Source: Euperipatoides rowelli | Lineage: Eukaryota > Onychophora > Udeonychophora > Euonychophora > Peripatopsidae | Assembly: GCA_003024985.2 (NCBI GenBank) | Contig: PXIH01S0016349.1 | Reading direction: 5' to 3' (one strand) | Length of the DNA: 11,470 nucleotides | Shown here: positions 1 to 7,446 of the stretch, one piece after another | Layout of the letters: each line of letters opens with the position of its first letter | How positions within the stretch are numbered: the stretch's first letter is position 1 | The notes under the pieces: generated by a model | Database searches by the model: none | What the model was told of the DNA's origin: nothing | Seen by the model: the letters and a program-made list of their open reading frames with translations, nothing else | Program-made: the position numbers and the translations under genes

Positions 1-275
1 AAAAATTGATTAGAGATAGGTTCATGTAAATTAGATAAATGATTAAAGAACTGAGATATTTCAATATAATTATGTTTGTTCAGTGGACTTATTTGGGAAG
101 AGAATGGGAGTATTGTTAATATTGATTCCTACTGAATTTTTTAAGATTTTATAATTAAATGATCCTTTTGTAGTAGAATTTAATTTGTAATTAAAGTATT
201 TTCTTTGCTATAATGATTTCTGAGTTGATCTGTTTTGATATTGAGCTGACTTTATCATAGTTAATAACTGAGTTG
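1..275 (-). mobile_element. LINE (non-LTR retrotransposon) remnant, region upstream of RT
   Basis: Read on the minus strand, this stretch gives AT-rich coding fragments typical of the linker between the endonuclease and reverse transcriptase of Jockey/I/CR1-like LINE ORF2 proteins. One frame reads YFNYKLNSTTKGSFNYKIL; another reads ISQFFNHLSNLHEP. The frame is broken: a stop codon falls at 129-131 in the second frame, and the first frame stops at about 71-73, so this is a dead copy. Bases 1-58 are identical to 2352-2409, and in element coordinates this piece lies immediately upstream of the RT fragment at 1821-2409. It may continue leftward outside the window. The upper boundary (about 275) is where the coding resemblance fades. 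Clade assignment is not possible from so little sequence. Confidence 0.6.
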
Positions 276-289
276 GCAGTAAGGGAAGA

Positions 290-412
290 TTGTCCAAGAC
301 CAAGACTATGAGAATGAGGCCAAGTAATTTATCTTCGAGACCAAGGCCAAGTTCAATGTTACATTTTGTTGGCCTCGAGAGCTCTTGAGGCCAGGTCTCG
401 AGGACTACAACT
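290..412. repeat. GC-richer palindromic patch with TCGAG/GGCC repeats
   Basis: This patch stands out from its AT-rich surroundings. It is built from repeated words such as AAGACCAAG, GAGGCCA and TCGAG. It contains a 22-base near-perfect palindrome at 371-392, with one mismatched pair and centre AGAGCTCT. A second inverted pair is TCGAGACC at 335-342 and GGTCTCGA at 394-401. It separates the LINE remnant from the Gypsy pol fragment and matches neither. It looks like the end of an unidentified repeat family with internal dyad symmetry. Confidence 0.5.
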
Positions 413-414
413 CT

Positions 415-1037
415 GACTCGTTCCACACCCTATCATTCCTCTTCCAATGGTCAGGCGGAGCATTTTGTACAAATTCTAAAGCGACTTCGAAGAACTTTTA
501 ATGAAAAACAACTTCTAACAGTCAAAATAAATGAACTCTTGTTTGTGTATCGTTCTACTCCTCATACCTTCACCAAAATATCACCAGCTGAACTTTTCCT
601 AGGACGTACCTTACACAACAGACTACACCTGATTAAACCATTCCCATATGAACCTATTTCTAGTACTAAACCAAGCTCTTGTAGGCCAAACAGTACTAAA
701 CAGTTTTCAACAAAAGAAAAACTGATTGCTGGACTCAAGCCAAAGTTCACAAAAAGTGTGGGCCACTGACATATACCTGCTTGAATTTCAGGATGGGAAA
801 TTTGGAAAAAGGCACATCGATCAACTTCGGCCTTCGTTTTTAAAAGAGGGAGTTGTACCGAAAGAACCACCTGAGGATTTTACATACATCATCCCAACAA
901 CTAAAGCAGAGCCTGAACCCATTCAGACCCCAGCCAAACCGGCAGAAGCTCCTGTCCAGCTCAAACCTCAAAGACGCTATCCACAAAGAGCAGAAGACCA
1001 TCGGCCCGCTTTAGATCCTCTTAAGAGAAGGGAGTAA
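415..1037 (+). pseudogene. Ty3/Gypsy retrotransposon pol tail: integrase C-terminal part, frameshifted
   Basis: This is the 3' end of a Ty3/Gypsy polyprotein. From 422 the frame reads STPYHSSSNGQAEHF, the end of the integrase catalytic core. The codon at 458-460 is the expected third acidic residue (Glu) of the DDE triad. It continues with NELLFVYRSTPHTFTKISPA, a usual block in Gypsy integrases. That frame stops at 767-769. A second frame (726-1037) carries the GPY/F-like tail, with LLEFQDGKFGKRHIDQLRPS, then a Pro-rich end with RRYPQR and a stop at 1035-1037. The overlap of the two frames at 726-769 marks a frameshift and probably a small deletion. Protease, RT, RNase H and the first two catalytic Asp residues are absent, because the sequence left of about 415 is unrelated. 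The copy is inactive. The element belongs to the K02A2.6-like group by general appearance only. Confidence 0.88.
1023..1034 (+). promoter_or_regulatory. Probable polypurine tract of the Gypsy element
   Basis: Twelve purines in a row (AAGAGAAGGGAG) lie just before the pol stop codon and the TGT that begins the LTR at 1038. In Ty3/Gypsy elements the RNase-resistant polypurine tract primes plus-strand DNA at this position. Position and composition fit; function is inferred. Confidence 0.6.
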
Positions 1038-1205
1038 TGTAGTAATCTGCATGCTGTGCTTAGTTTCTTTTTATTGTAAATAAAACCAAAGAGTTTTTAA
1101 AGCTGAATACTTTTGAGTATTATTTTCTCCTCCTGCATCAACAAAAGGAATTTAAAATATAACGAACAGCTTAAAAAAAATTATTATATGAATATAATAA
1201 ATATT
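1038..1205 (+). mobile_element. LTR sequence of the Gypsy element (probably shortened)
   Basis: It starts TGTAG directly after the pol stop and purine tract, as Gypsy LTRs do. Bases 1043-1205 match 3213-3376 over about 163 bases, with small gaps: shared words include TAATCTG, ATGCTGTGCT, TTTTTAAAGCTGAATACTTTT and TCCTGCATCAACAAAAGG. A polyadenylation signal AATAAA is at 1079-1084. The 3' end of the LTR is uncertain. TCAACA at 1138-1143 would be a normal end, but similarity to the second copy runs on to about 1205. At 106-168 bases it is short for a Gypsy LTR, so part of U3 may be deleted. It may be only a 3' LTR, since no 5' LTR is visible to the left. Confidence 0.65.
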
Positions 1206-1714
1206 CACCCCTCCAAAAGACTGAACAAAAAGAACCTTTGACTTAGGCTACTTGAGCTGAGAAGCAACCTGTAACTTCGAGTAGTCTAGATCCAGGATTT
1301 CCAATTATGGCGCATTTGTCTTTCAACTTCTTCGAAAATAAAAATTAAACAAAAGACGTCGCTTCAAGTTTTTAAAGAAAATACAAATTTTCCTGATGAC
1401 ATAAGCTGACCAATGTGTAGCTTTCCTCCAGAAATTCCAGAAAAACGGTTGCAAAACTTCTTTTTTTTCCCACTCACTAACTTCATTCAAGCTGTGTGAC
1501 GTCCTATGCCGTTAAAGCATGTCCTGGGCTAGGACTGGGCCCGCCCAGGACATGAGGTACCAGCCAAGGACTATGTTGTGGCTTAAATTAGTTCCTAGAC
1601 CCGAGGTACCAGCTCCAAACTTTTCTCAATAGTAAATATTGACTTTTTATTTTATTTTTTCTCTTTATTAAGAAAGAAAAATTTATGCAATTACATTTCT
1701 TTTTGTCAATGAGG
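1206..1714. other. Intergenic stretch, no gene seen
   Basis: No open frame of interest on either strand. It contains A- and T-runs and a GC-richer patch at about 1500-1615 with inverted and direct repeats, listed separately. The patch looks like part of an unrecognised repeat. Confidence 0.6.
1518..1613. repeat. 11-bp perfect inverted repeat plus 11-bp direct repeat
   Basis: CATGTCCTGGG (1518-1528) and CCCAGGACATG (1544-1554) form a perfect 11-bp stem around a 15-base loop that itself contains GGGCCC. Starting at the last base of that stem, GAGGTACCAGC occurs at 1554-1564 and again at 1603-1613. The neighbouring words ACCAGCCAAGGAC and ACCAGCTCC suggest a degenerate duplicated unit of about 49 bases. 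This is probably a remnant of a short transposon; no family is recognised. Confidence 0.6.
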
Positions 1715-1820
1715 CTAAGCTATCTTGTGTGGGAAAACAGTGATCGAATGGCATTTATCATGAAGCAGGTAGCCCAACCTGCGATAAGTGTGATTTTATG
1801 TTTATTGTTTGGGTGAGTAA
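1715..1820. repeat. 106-bp direct repeat, left copy (R1)
   Basis: It aligns without gaps to 2554-2659, with 97 of 106 bases identical by hand count. It begins CTAAGCTATCTTGTGTGG and ends TTGTTTGGGTGAGTAA. The middle has a 6-bp hairpin, GCAGGT/ACCTGC. The copy ends exactly where antisense LINE coding sequence begins. The GGGTGAGTAA end resembles a splice donor, but no open frame runs through the copy. It could be a long target-site duplication or part of another repeat. Confidence 0.85.
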
Positions 1821-2409
1821 ATTTATGAGTTGTTGGATGAATATGTTATTATTCAAGTTATCATAAGCTTTGGAATAATCAGATACTATGGTAAAGACTT
1901 TGTTATTTCTATCTTCTAGAGATTCTAATATATAGTGGATGCAAAGGATTAGATATAGTCCAAAGTGGATTTGTTAGGAATACCTCCGAATTGATAATTG
2001 TCTAGAGTATTAATCACCAAAGGAAGCATAATTTTTAATATATGTTTTTCTAATATTTTTGATAATGTTGGAAGGATGGATATGGGTCTGATTTGGTTAG
2101 GATGAGATAATGATTTTTCTTTAGGAATAGGAATTAAGTAGGATAATTTCCATATTGATAGGAAGATACATGTATTTAATGATTTATTAATTATAAATGT
2201 GATAGGTTCAACTAATTCAACAGAGAATTGTTTTAATATGGAATTAGGCATTTGGTCTGTACTAGGTGATGTGTTAGGATTAATATTATTCAATTGAGAA
2301 AGGACCCAAAGCATAACATTTTGAATAGGGGTATTTGGGAGTGAACTTAGCAAAAATTGATTAGAGATAGGTTCATGTAAATTAGATAAATGATTAAAGA
2401 ACTGAGATA
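1821..2409 (-). pseudogene. LINE reverse transcriptase fragment, inverted and frameshifted
   Basis: On the minus strand one frame is open from 2407 (upstream end at the gap) down to a stop at about 1949. It includes IPIPKEKSLSHPNQIRPISI and LPTLSKILEKHI, the fingers region of non-LTR reverse transcriptases, then YQFGGIPNKSTLDY, the usual QFGFR..ST block. After a frameshift near 1950-1960 a second frame gives VFTIVSDYSKAYDNL, the motif A region with the catalytic-type Asp and the SKAYD signature. The match stops at about 1821, before the YxDD motif C, where the 106-bp repeat starts. The upstream end is cut by the assembly gap. It is a dead copy of a Jockey/I/CR1-like LINE. It is collinear with the piece at 1-275 and overlaps it by 58 identical bases. 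Confidence 0.85.
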
Positions 2410-2412
2410 NNN
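2410..2412. other. Assembly gap (NNN)
   Basis: Three N bases interrupt the LINE fragment. The 58 bases on the left side (2352-2409) recur exactly at 1-58. The true distance and order across the gap are therefore uncertain. Confidence 0.97.
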
Positions 2413-2553
2413 TTCAAATCTAAATTTGTTTTTGTAATATTGTTCGATTTTTGTACTTTTGATTGTATAAATTCAATTATGTATCCATTAACCATTAGAC
2501 AAATATGTAACAAGGCACAGCCTTATATATAATGAATAAACTAAAAACTAAAA
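2413..2553 (+). mobile_element. Possible LINE 3' end with short A-rich tail
   Basis: This AT-rich non-coding stretch ends in AATGAATAAACTAAAAACTA and further A-rich bases. That fits a retrotransposon 3'UTR with a degenerate A-rich tail and an AATAAA-type signal (GAATAAAC) in plus orientation. It ends exactly where the right 106-bp repeat begins. It has no coding content. That it belongs to the same LINE as the inverted RT fragment is inferred from position only. Confidence 0.45.
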
Positions 2554-2659
2554 CTAAGCTATCTTGTGTGGAAAAACAGTGATTGAATGGTATTTATCTC
2601 GAAGCAGGTATCCCAACCTGGGATAAGTGTGATGTTATATTTATTGTTTGGGTGAGTAA
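2554..2659. repeat. 106-bp direct repeat, right copy (R2)
   Basis: This is the second copy of the sequence at 1715-1820, gap-free with nine substitutions. It follows the A-rich tail immediately. One frame is briefly open (CGKTVIEWYLSRSRYPNLG then stop), but the left copy has stops in that frame, so coding is not supported. Confidence 0.85.
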
Positions 2660-3061
2660 TGAGTATTTAGTGTCATTTTCTTTTACTTCTTATCACAGGA
2701 ACAGTCAGTTCAAGAAGTTTGAATTCATGTTTTTTTTTTCTTCCTTGAACCCAATAATTTTCCAAATTTTTTTTTTCCATTGTAAAATCGAAAATTTGAG
2801 GTCAAATTTTTTTTCCAGGGGGGGGGGGGGGGGATATGACGAGCTGAATAAAGTATTTATTATTTATATGCATTAGTTGGTGCATTCAGAATGTTTTTAG
2901 TTTAGTTTATGATGTGCTTACTTTAATTAGGCTAGTAAACGTGTCGTAAACGATTCTACTTTGCTGTACGCACGGCTAATGCTAATTATACATGGTGTAC
3001 AATTTGAATGTGTGATTTGTTTTTGCCATAAAGGCTTTTATTTTGTAATTTCAATTGTCTT
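2660..3061. other. Intergenic stretch with homopolymers, no gene seen
   Basis: It contains several T-runs and a 16-base G-run, and no credible open frame. A methionine-started frame at 2583-2876 covers this area, but it is translated T-run and G-run sequence (Phe- and Gly-rich) and is not supported. Confidence 0.6.
2818..2833 (+). repeat. G16 homopolymer
   Basis: Sixteen consecutive G bases in an AT-rich setting. Long enough to form a G-quadruplex in single strands, and very prone to length error in sequencing and assembly. Confidence 0.95.
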
Positions 3062-3212
3062 TGCCTAGGGGAATAGCTCTCGCCGCATCTCCAACTTGAC
3101 GGGAGCCAGCTACCTTACAATCGACCCTCCAAGGGGTTAGTTTTTACTTTACTTTAATTATTTATCATTTTACGCTTGCTGTAGGCTAGTCAGCAAAGTC
3201 AGCTTACGAGCC
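3062..3212 (+). mobile_element. Possible 5' part of an LTR (U3-like GC patch)
   Basis: A GC-richer patch (about 3064-3140) contains AGCTCTCGCCGCATCTCC and GACGGGAGCCAGC, with CTCTCG and CGGGAG able to pair through one G-T. It runs into the recognised LTR-like copy at 3213. The composition fits the 5' half of a Gypsy LTR that is missing from the copy at 1038. TTGCTG (3176-3181) and CAGCAA (3191-3196) form a small hairpin. The start is only a guess from TGCCTAGGGG at 3062. Confidence 0.35.
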
Positions 3213-3376
3213 TAATCTGTATGCTGTGCTGTTGTTTCCTTTTATTGTAAATAAAACCAAAGAAGAGTTTTTAAAGCTGAATACTTTTGCAGTATATTTT
3301 TATCCTCCTCCTGCATCAACAAAAGGAATTTAAAATATAACAAAGTTTAAAAAAATTTATTAATATAATAAATATT
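3213..3376 (+). mobile_element. Second copy of the Gypsy LTR sequence
   Basis: It matches 1043-1205 over its length with substitutions and small gaps, including AATAAA at 3250-3255 and the TCCTGCATCAACAAAAGG block. No pol or gag coding sequence adjoins it, so it is a solo LTR or a fragment. Its divergence from the first copy, including several indels, means the two are not a young pair from one insertion. It lies about 0.7 kb upstream of the synthetase start codon. Confidence 0.7.
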
Positions 3377-4074
3377 ATTTATATCCTTCTAATATTTATA
3401 TATTAATAACTTACCTATAAATTAAAGAAAATCTAAGGGAAAGAGAGCTATAAACGTTGGCATTTTTTTTAAGAGGCAGTAGAAAGTTATCAAATCGTTT
3501 ATAATCTGATCTAGAAGTAAAGTTGTTGGGTTTTTTTCTTTTTTGTGCTAAGCATTTAGTTTAATAATATCAAGCAATATCACCATTTGCCTCATTATAA
3601 TTTATAACCATTTATTTTATATTTCCGTTGCAGCCAGCTTGAACAGAAAGTCCACATTTAGTTCATAATTAGCAGTTGAAGCCACATTGTATTTTAAAAG
3701 CAAAAAGTGATGTAACAGGCTTAGTCGTCAAATCTTATTTTAAAAGTATAACTCAGGATCGAAAATTGCTAATTGTTATACTTTAAGTTTAAAACAAAAA
3801 AAAAACTGTTCTGAATGTTATTTTAAAATTGTTTTTTATATTTTTTAATTAGAAATTTGGGGTAGTCAGTTTTTATCTTTTAAATAAAAATGTTATACTT
3901 ATAATTAGTCGTCCAATGGCAAATGGCAGCTTAATCTCTGCATATAACTTAATCTCTATGTTTTTCAAAATATTATTGCATTTTCTAAAAGTAAATTTTT
4001 GATGTTTTAATTATTATTTTTATTCAGGACTGGTATTCTCTCACTGGAAAATTGTATTTTGGAATTTAAAAACT
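3377..4074. other. Region upstream of the synthetase gene; possible 5'UTR acceptor
   Basis: No gene seen. It is AT-rich with T-runs. TTATTTTTATTCAG ending at 4027 is a good 3' splice-site shape, and bases 4028-4074 would then be 5'UTR; this is inferred. A second acceptor-like site, TTCCGTTGCAG, ends at about 3634. CTTAATCTCT occurs twice, at 3930-3939 and 3948-3957. No clear core promoter can be picked out of the AT-rich background. Confidence 0.4.
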
Positions 4075-5007
4075 ATGTTTCGGCCTACCTGTTTAAAACT
4101 GATCACTCCTTTTAGTTTGGGAAATAATTCGCCAATGTGGCAGAAGAATTTAAAATATTGCCCTCGTCATGCAGTTTTCAGAAAATATTTTTCCACTCCC
4201 GCAAAAGAGCCCAAAGAATCTTTTTCATTCGATTTATCAAAATTTTCCATCTCAAACTGTAATTATGACATTGATTATATATGTAATCCTCAAAATCACT
4301 CAGAAATAACTTTAAATATTAAAAATCGAAAAGGAGTTGGAAACATTGATGATGTTCAGGATTTATGGGGCAAACTGAACAGCCTTTTGAGCAGTTTTGA
4401 GAAAGTTGACAATCATGGCCAGGAAGAATATTTTCATAAATTATTGGAAGAATTTTTGTACAAAATTTCTCAGATTCCAAATAGGACTCATCCTGATGTC
4501 ATCATTGGTGACGAATCAAAAGCGAGAGTACTTGAAACTGTAGGCCAAAAAAAGGAATTTAATTTCTCTCCTCAAACGTTTGAAGAATTGAGTCAGAAAT
4601 TAGATATCTTACATACAGCTCATTTGGGCCATGTTTCGGACAATCGTAGTTATTTCTTCAAAGGAATGTTGGCCAACTTAGAGCAGGCCTTAATTCGATT
4701 TTGTGTGGACAGATTATGCAAATCTGGATTCACTCTTATGTCTGTGCCGGATCTTTTACATCCGTCCACCATTGAAGCCTGTGGCATGATGATTCGAGGT
4801 GACAAAAATCAAATATATTTCTTAGATCCAGATAGACATGGAAATGTCTGCCTGTCTGGAACTTCAGAAATGGCTCTGGCAGGTTATTTTAAGAACAAAT
4901 GCATCGCAAGTGAAGATCCTCAAAAGCTAGCTGCTGTCAGCCGGTGTTATAGATCTGAAATTTCCCATGAAAGAGGTGGAATATATCGGGTGCATGAATT
5001 TACTAAG
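4075..5007 (+). CDS. SARS2: Mitochondrial-type seryl-tRNA synthetase, exon with start codon
   Basis: Seryl-tRNA synthetase joins serine to tRNA-Ser with ATP; the SARS2 form works in mitochondria. Residues 1-40 (MFRPTCLKLITPF..., then KYCPRHAVFRKYFS) are Arg/Lys-rich without acidic residues, a good presequence, which supports this ATG. Residues about 85-185 form the helical N-terminal domain and linker, with NRTHPDVIIGDESKARVL typical of mitochondrial members. Motif 1 lies at about 202-230 and ends VPDLL. GCGM-type sequence (236-238) and QIYFLDP (246-252) follow, then the serine-site TSE (263-265). Motif 2 begins with CYRSE, holding Arg293 and Glu295, and YRVHEFTK ends the exon at 311. The donor AAG|GTAATT follows. 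The motif 2 loop looks two to three residues shorter than in enzymes I know. A SLIMP-type non-catalytic paralogue is the main alternative; the retained Arg, Glu and TSE residues favour the true enzyme. Confidence 0.93.
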
Positions 5008-5189
5008 GTAATTTAAATAATATTTTGATAAAATAATGCTACTATTTATTTTTTTCAGGTACACTTGGTATAATAAATTTAATTGTTTTTTGGCAATCAC
5101 TTTTGTTGTATAAAAAAGCATTTTAGGATGGATTTAGCCTAATAATTTTTATAATGGGTTTAATTTTGTGTGAAAATGTTAGTTTAATG

Positions 5190-5889
5190 CAGGGGTCGTC
5201 GACCTTTTTTTACCTACCGCCCACTTTTGTATATTTGTTTATCAAAAAATTTTGTTAACGCCCACTTGTAATATATTTCTTTTAAATATATATACTGTAT
5301 ATACATATATACTTTGTGTATATTTATATAGGGATAATTTAAATTAAATGAATTTCTGAATCTCCATCGATACAGAGCTGTTTAAATTGAAAAATAAAAG
5401 TAGTAGATTCGATGAAACCAGTCTTCAGATACTCAGGTAAAGGTAAATAGCCACAAGCGTATTTCAAATTCTTTTTTTGAAACATCATACATGGGTTCAC
5501 AACAATGACTGTGTGGACCCATGCTTTCTTTCACAAATCTAACTACATAGTTTGTAATGTACACAGAGTGAGTGTGCAAAACTAGTGTGTGACATCAGCG
5601 CCAATTTACGTTTAATGGAAATCACAATAACATCACAGTATTTCTGAAGCTGATAAATTTTAAATAATTTAAAATTTTGACATTTATAAAAGTGGAAATT
5701 AAAAGTAATTAAATAAATAAAGTGTGATTGTCAACACCAGTAATACTGACAAACGTTTGTTACAATGTATAAAAATCCCCGCCGCCCACCATAATAGCTG
5801 AATCGCTCACTAGACAAAAAATCCTACCGCCCACCAATAAAGCTGAATCGTTCACTATTGGGCGGTAGGGACCAGGTTGACGACCGCCG
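5190..5889. mobile_element. Non-autonomous hAT transposon, 700 bp, with 8-bp target duplication
   Basis: Perfect 8-bp direct repeats GTTTAATG flank it (5182-5189 and 5890-5897), the size made by hAT transposases. The terminal inverted repeats are about 31-34 bases: CAGGGGTCGTCGACC at the left, and at the right, read on the minus strand, CGGCGGTCGTCAACC, both followed by CCTACCGCCCA (5213-5223 and 5859-5869). There is no transposase coding sequence, so it needed an enzyme from elsewhere. The interior has an AT-rich quasi-palindrome at about 5285-5330 and a duplicated 31-base unit near the right end. The first and fourth terminal bases differ between the ends, so it is probably old. Orientation is undefined. 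Confidence 0.93.
5782..5857. repeat. Two 31-bp subterminal direct repeats in the hAT element
   Basis: CCGCCCACC...AGCTGAATCG...TCACTA occurs at 5782-5812 and at 5827-5857, 45 bases apart, with four differences. The second copy abuts an inverted copy of CCTACCGCCCA (5859-5869). Subterminal repeats like these are common transposase-binding sites in hAT elements; binding is inferred. Confidence 0.8.
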
Positions 5890-5897
5890 GTTTAATG

Positions 5898-6222
5898 GCT
5901 GAATATAAATATTTGTTAGGTTGTGTGTAGTATATGATGATAAAAAATAGTGAAATAATTATTTAGGGAATATAACTTTTTTAGTTAGTGTATGTGTTTC
6001 ATATTTCTGTGGGAATGAGCAAAGTTCAAATTGATGAATAATTTAATGGAGAAGCAGGCTTGTTTTAGATTTTATTTAATAGAATCCTAAAGCGAGACAG
6101 TATCCCAAATTGAATATTTTCAATGTTAATACTGTAGCCAGATTTGATTTTTTTTATTAGCCACAATATTTTTATCTCATTTGGCTTATGCCACGACAAG
6201 CCCTTGAGAAGCAAAATTTGCA
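5898..6222. other. Intron sequence between hAT elements, nothing recognised
   Basis: AT-rich, with T-runs, no open frame and no repeat structure that I can support. Confidence 0.6.
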
Positions 6223-6230
6223 GTCTATGG

Positions 6231-6525
6231 TAGGGATGTCAAGTAGGTGGCATGGGTGTCGAAGACGGCACTTTAGAGATTTTCGGCATCACGCCAGACT
6301 GGACACCCAACAAAAATTTAAAAGTTTAAAAATCTCCACAGCCAAAAAAAAAAAAAAAGCTCATCAAATCAGTCAAAAGTAAAAAAAAAAATGTCCATAC
6401 AACCAAAAAAAAAAACTTATCAAAAATTATGTAACCTAGACACCCATATTTCGGCACTTTGGCCAAAATGATATCAACATTTGTTTAATTTTGGCACGCT
6501 GGACAAATCCTATTTGCCATCCCTG
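6231..6525. mobile_element. Non-autonomous hAT transposon, 295 bp, with 8-bp target duplication
   Basis: Perfect 8-bp direct repeats GTCTATGG lie at 6223-6230 and 6526-6533. The ends form inverted repeats of about 17 bases with three mismatches: TAGGGATGTCAAGTAGG (6231-6247) against CAGGGATGGCAAATAGG read from 6525 backwards. This differs from the TIR of the element at 5190, so it is a second hAT family. The interior is AT-rich with long A-runs (around 6345-6415) and has no transposase. A methionine-started frame at 6188-6382 runs across the left boundary and is therefore not a gene. Confidence 0.93.
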
Positions 6526-6533
6526 GTCTATGG

Positions 6534-7171
6534 GTATCTATGACAAGGGGAGGGGGGTGTGTGTAGAAGATGTCTTACCATCCTGAGACATTTTTTTATA
6601 TGTAAGGTATGTAAATATTCTATTCAGACTGTTCTTTGCCCACTTTAATATGAGCCATTACATGCAATTAACCTAGATTACAGCCACTAGTAAGGTAATT
6701 ATAATAGGCCTCCAAGCACTATTTTTTTTACTCTTGTGCAACTATGAACTTCACAAGATATCAGTTTAACATTGAACTTCCATTATGCAATTATGTAATA
6801 TTTTATGCCATTAGAAGGAAAAGATATGGTCTACAAAAAACATAAAAAAAGTAAATGTAATGATATACTGTACATTATTTGTGCATCAACTGTAAAATTG
6901 TAACAATGTAGTAGCATTCTGTGATGGTCGAGTGGGGGAGTTGGGAGACTATAAGGAAATGACTAATATAATGCTAATGCAACTTTATTGGTAAGAAAGG
7001 AGTCAGCACTACGGGTATGGTTTTATATAAAATGGTATTGATTAGTTTATTCTAGAGATGGATAGCTGGAGTGATAGCGTTAGGAAAGGAACTGGTTATG
7101 GGGTAGATAGATGCATATACATGTATTATTAAAAATAATATTCTGATTATACAGTAGGCTTATAGTTCTAA
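6534..7171. other. Intron sequence, no gene seen
   Basis: AT-rich to about 6920, then a G-richer patch with TGTGATGGTCGAGTGGGGGA at 6920-6940. That patch could be the edge of the insertion that supplies the GC-rich island further right. No open frame or terminal repeat can be supported. Confidence 0.5.
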
Positions 7172-7364
7172 TTAGGAGACGACAGTGTTATTTATTACCT
7201 CCGGTACCGGAACGTTGAGGCATTGCCAGATAAACTCAGGGCGGCGATCGGGCAAAGGAATGATTGCCCCTGGACGCAGTTGAGGGAGTCGCTGTGAGAA
7301 ATGTGCGCCGGCCAAGTTTCAGCAAGAGGTTGATCGCGGTATGATGACTTTAACTCTGAAATAG
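7172..7364 (+). pseudogene. Possible retroelement gag-like coding remnant in a GC-rich island
   Basis: Base composition changes sharply at about 7190-7410. The first frame (7172-7297) is open for 41 codons and includes RYRNVEALPDKLRAAIGQRN before a TGA. A frame offset by one (7296-7364) continues with EKCAPAKFQQEVDRG and stops at TAG. Regular spacing of Leu, Arg and Glu in both looks like a helical protein and like one decayed coding region with a single frameshift. A gag-like origin is a guess from appearance; no diagnostic motif is present. The minus strand is also open for 41 codons over part of it. A 12-bp palindrome TCCGGTACCGGA (7200-7211) and a hairpin GGGCAA/TTGCCC (7250-7255, 7264-7269) lie inside. 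Confidence 0.35.
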
Positions 7365-7446
7365 TGAAAGAGTGTTAACACGGAATGACAAAGCTCGGTC
7401 GGGGGAGAATTGAATGACAATAACTTCTTTGATTATATTTCACAGT

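Noticed and set aside
208-426. Minus-strand 72-codon open frame
   Set aside because: It runs from the palindromic patch into LINE linker sequence and has no single protein identity. Only its distal part may reflect LINE coding.
562-870. Minus-strand 102-codon open frame
   Set aside because: Shadow of the Gypsy pol tail, which is clearly coding on the plus strand.
1715-1820. 106-bp repeat as a duplicated exon with a GTGAGT donor
   Set aside because: No frame is open through either copy consistently. The donor-like end is not paired with a supported acceptor and coding exon.
2583-2876. Plus-strand 97-codon open frame
   Set aside because: Translates T-runs and the G16 run and begins inside the 106-bp repeat, whose other copy has stops. 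No protein character.
4927-5121. Minus-strand 64-codon open frame
   Set aside because: Antisense shadow of the synthetase exon end and intron start.
6188-6382. Plus-strand 64-codon open frame rich in Lys at its end
   Set aside because: Crosses the left boundary of a hAT insertion and ends in A-runs, so it is not a gene.
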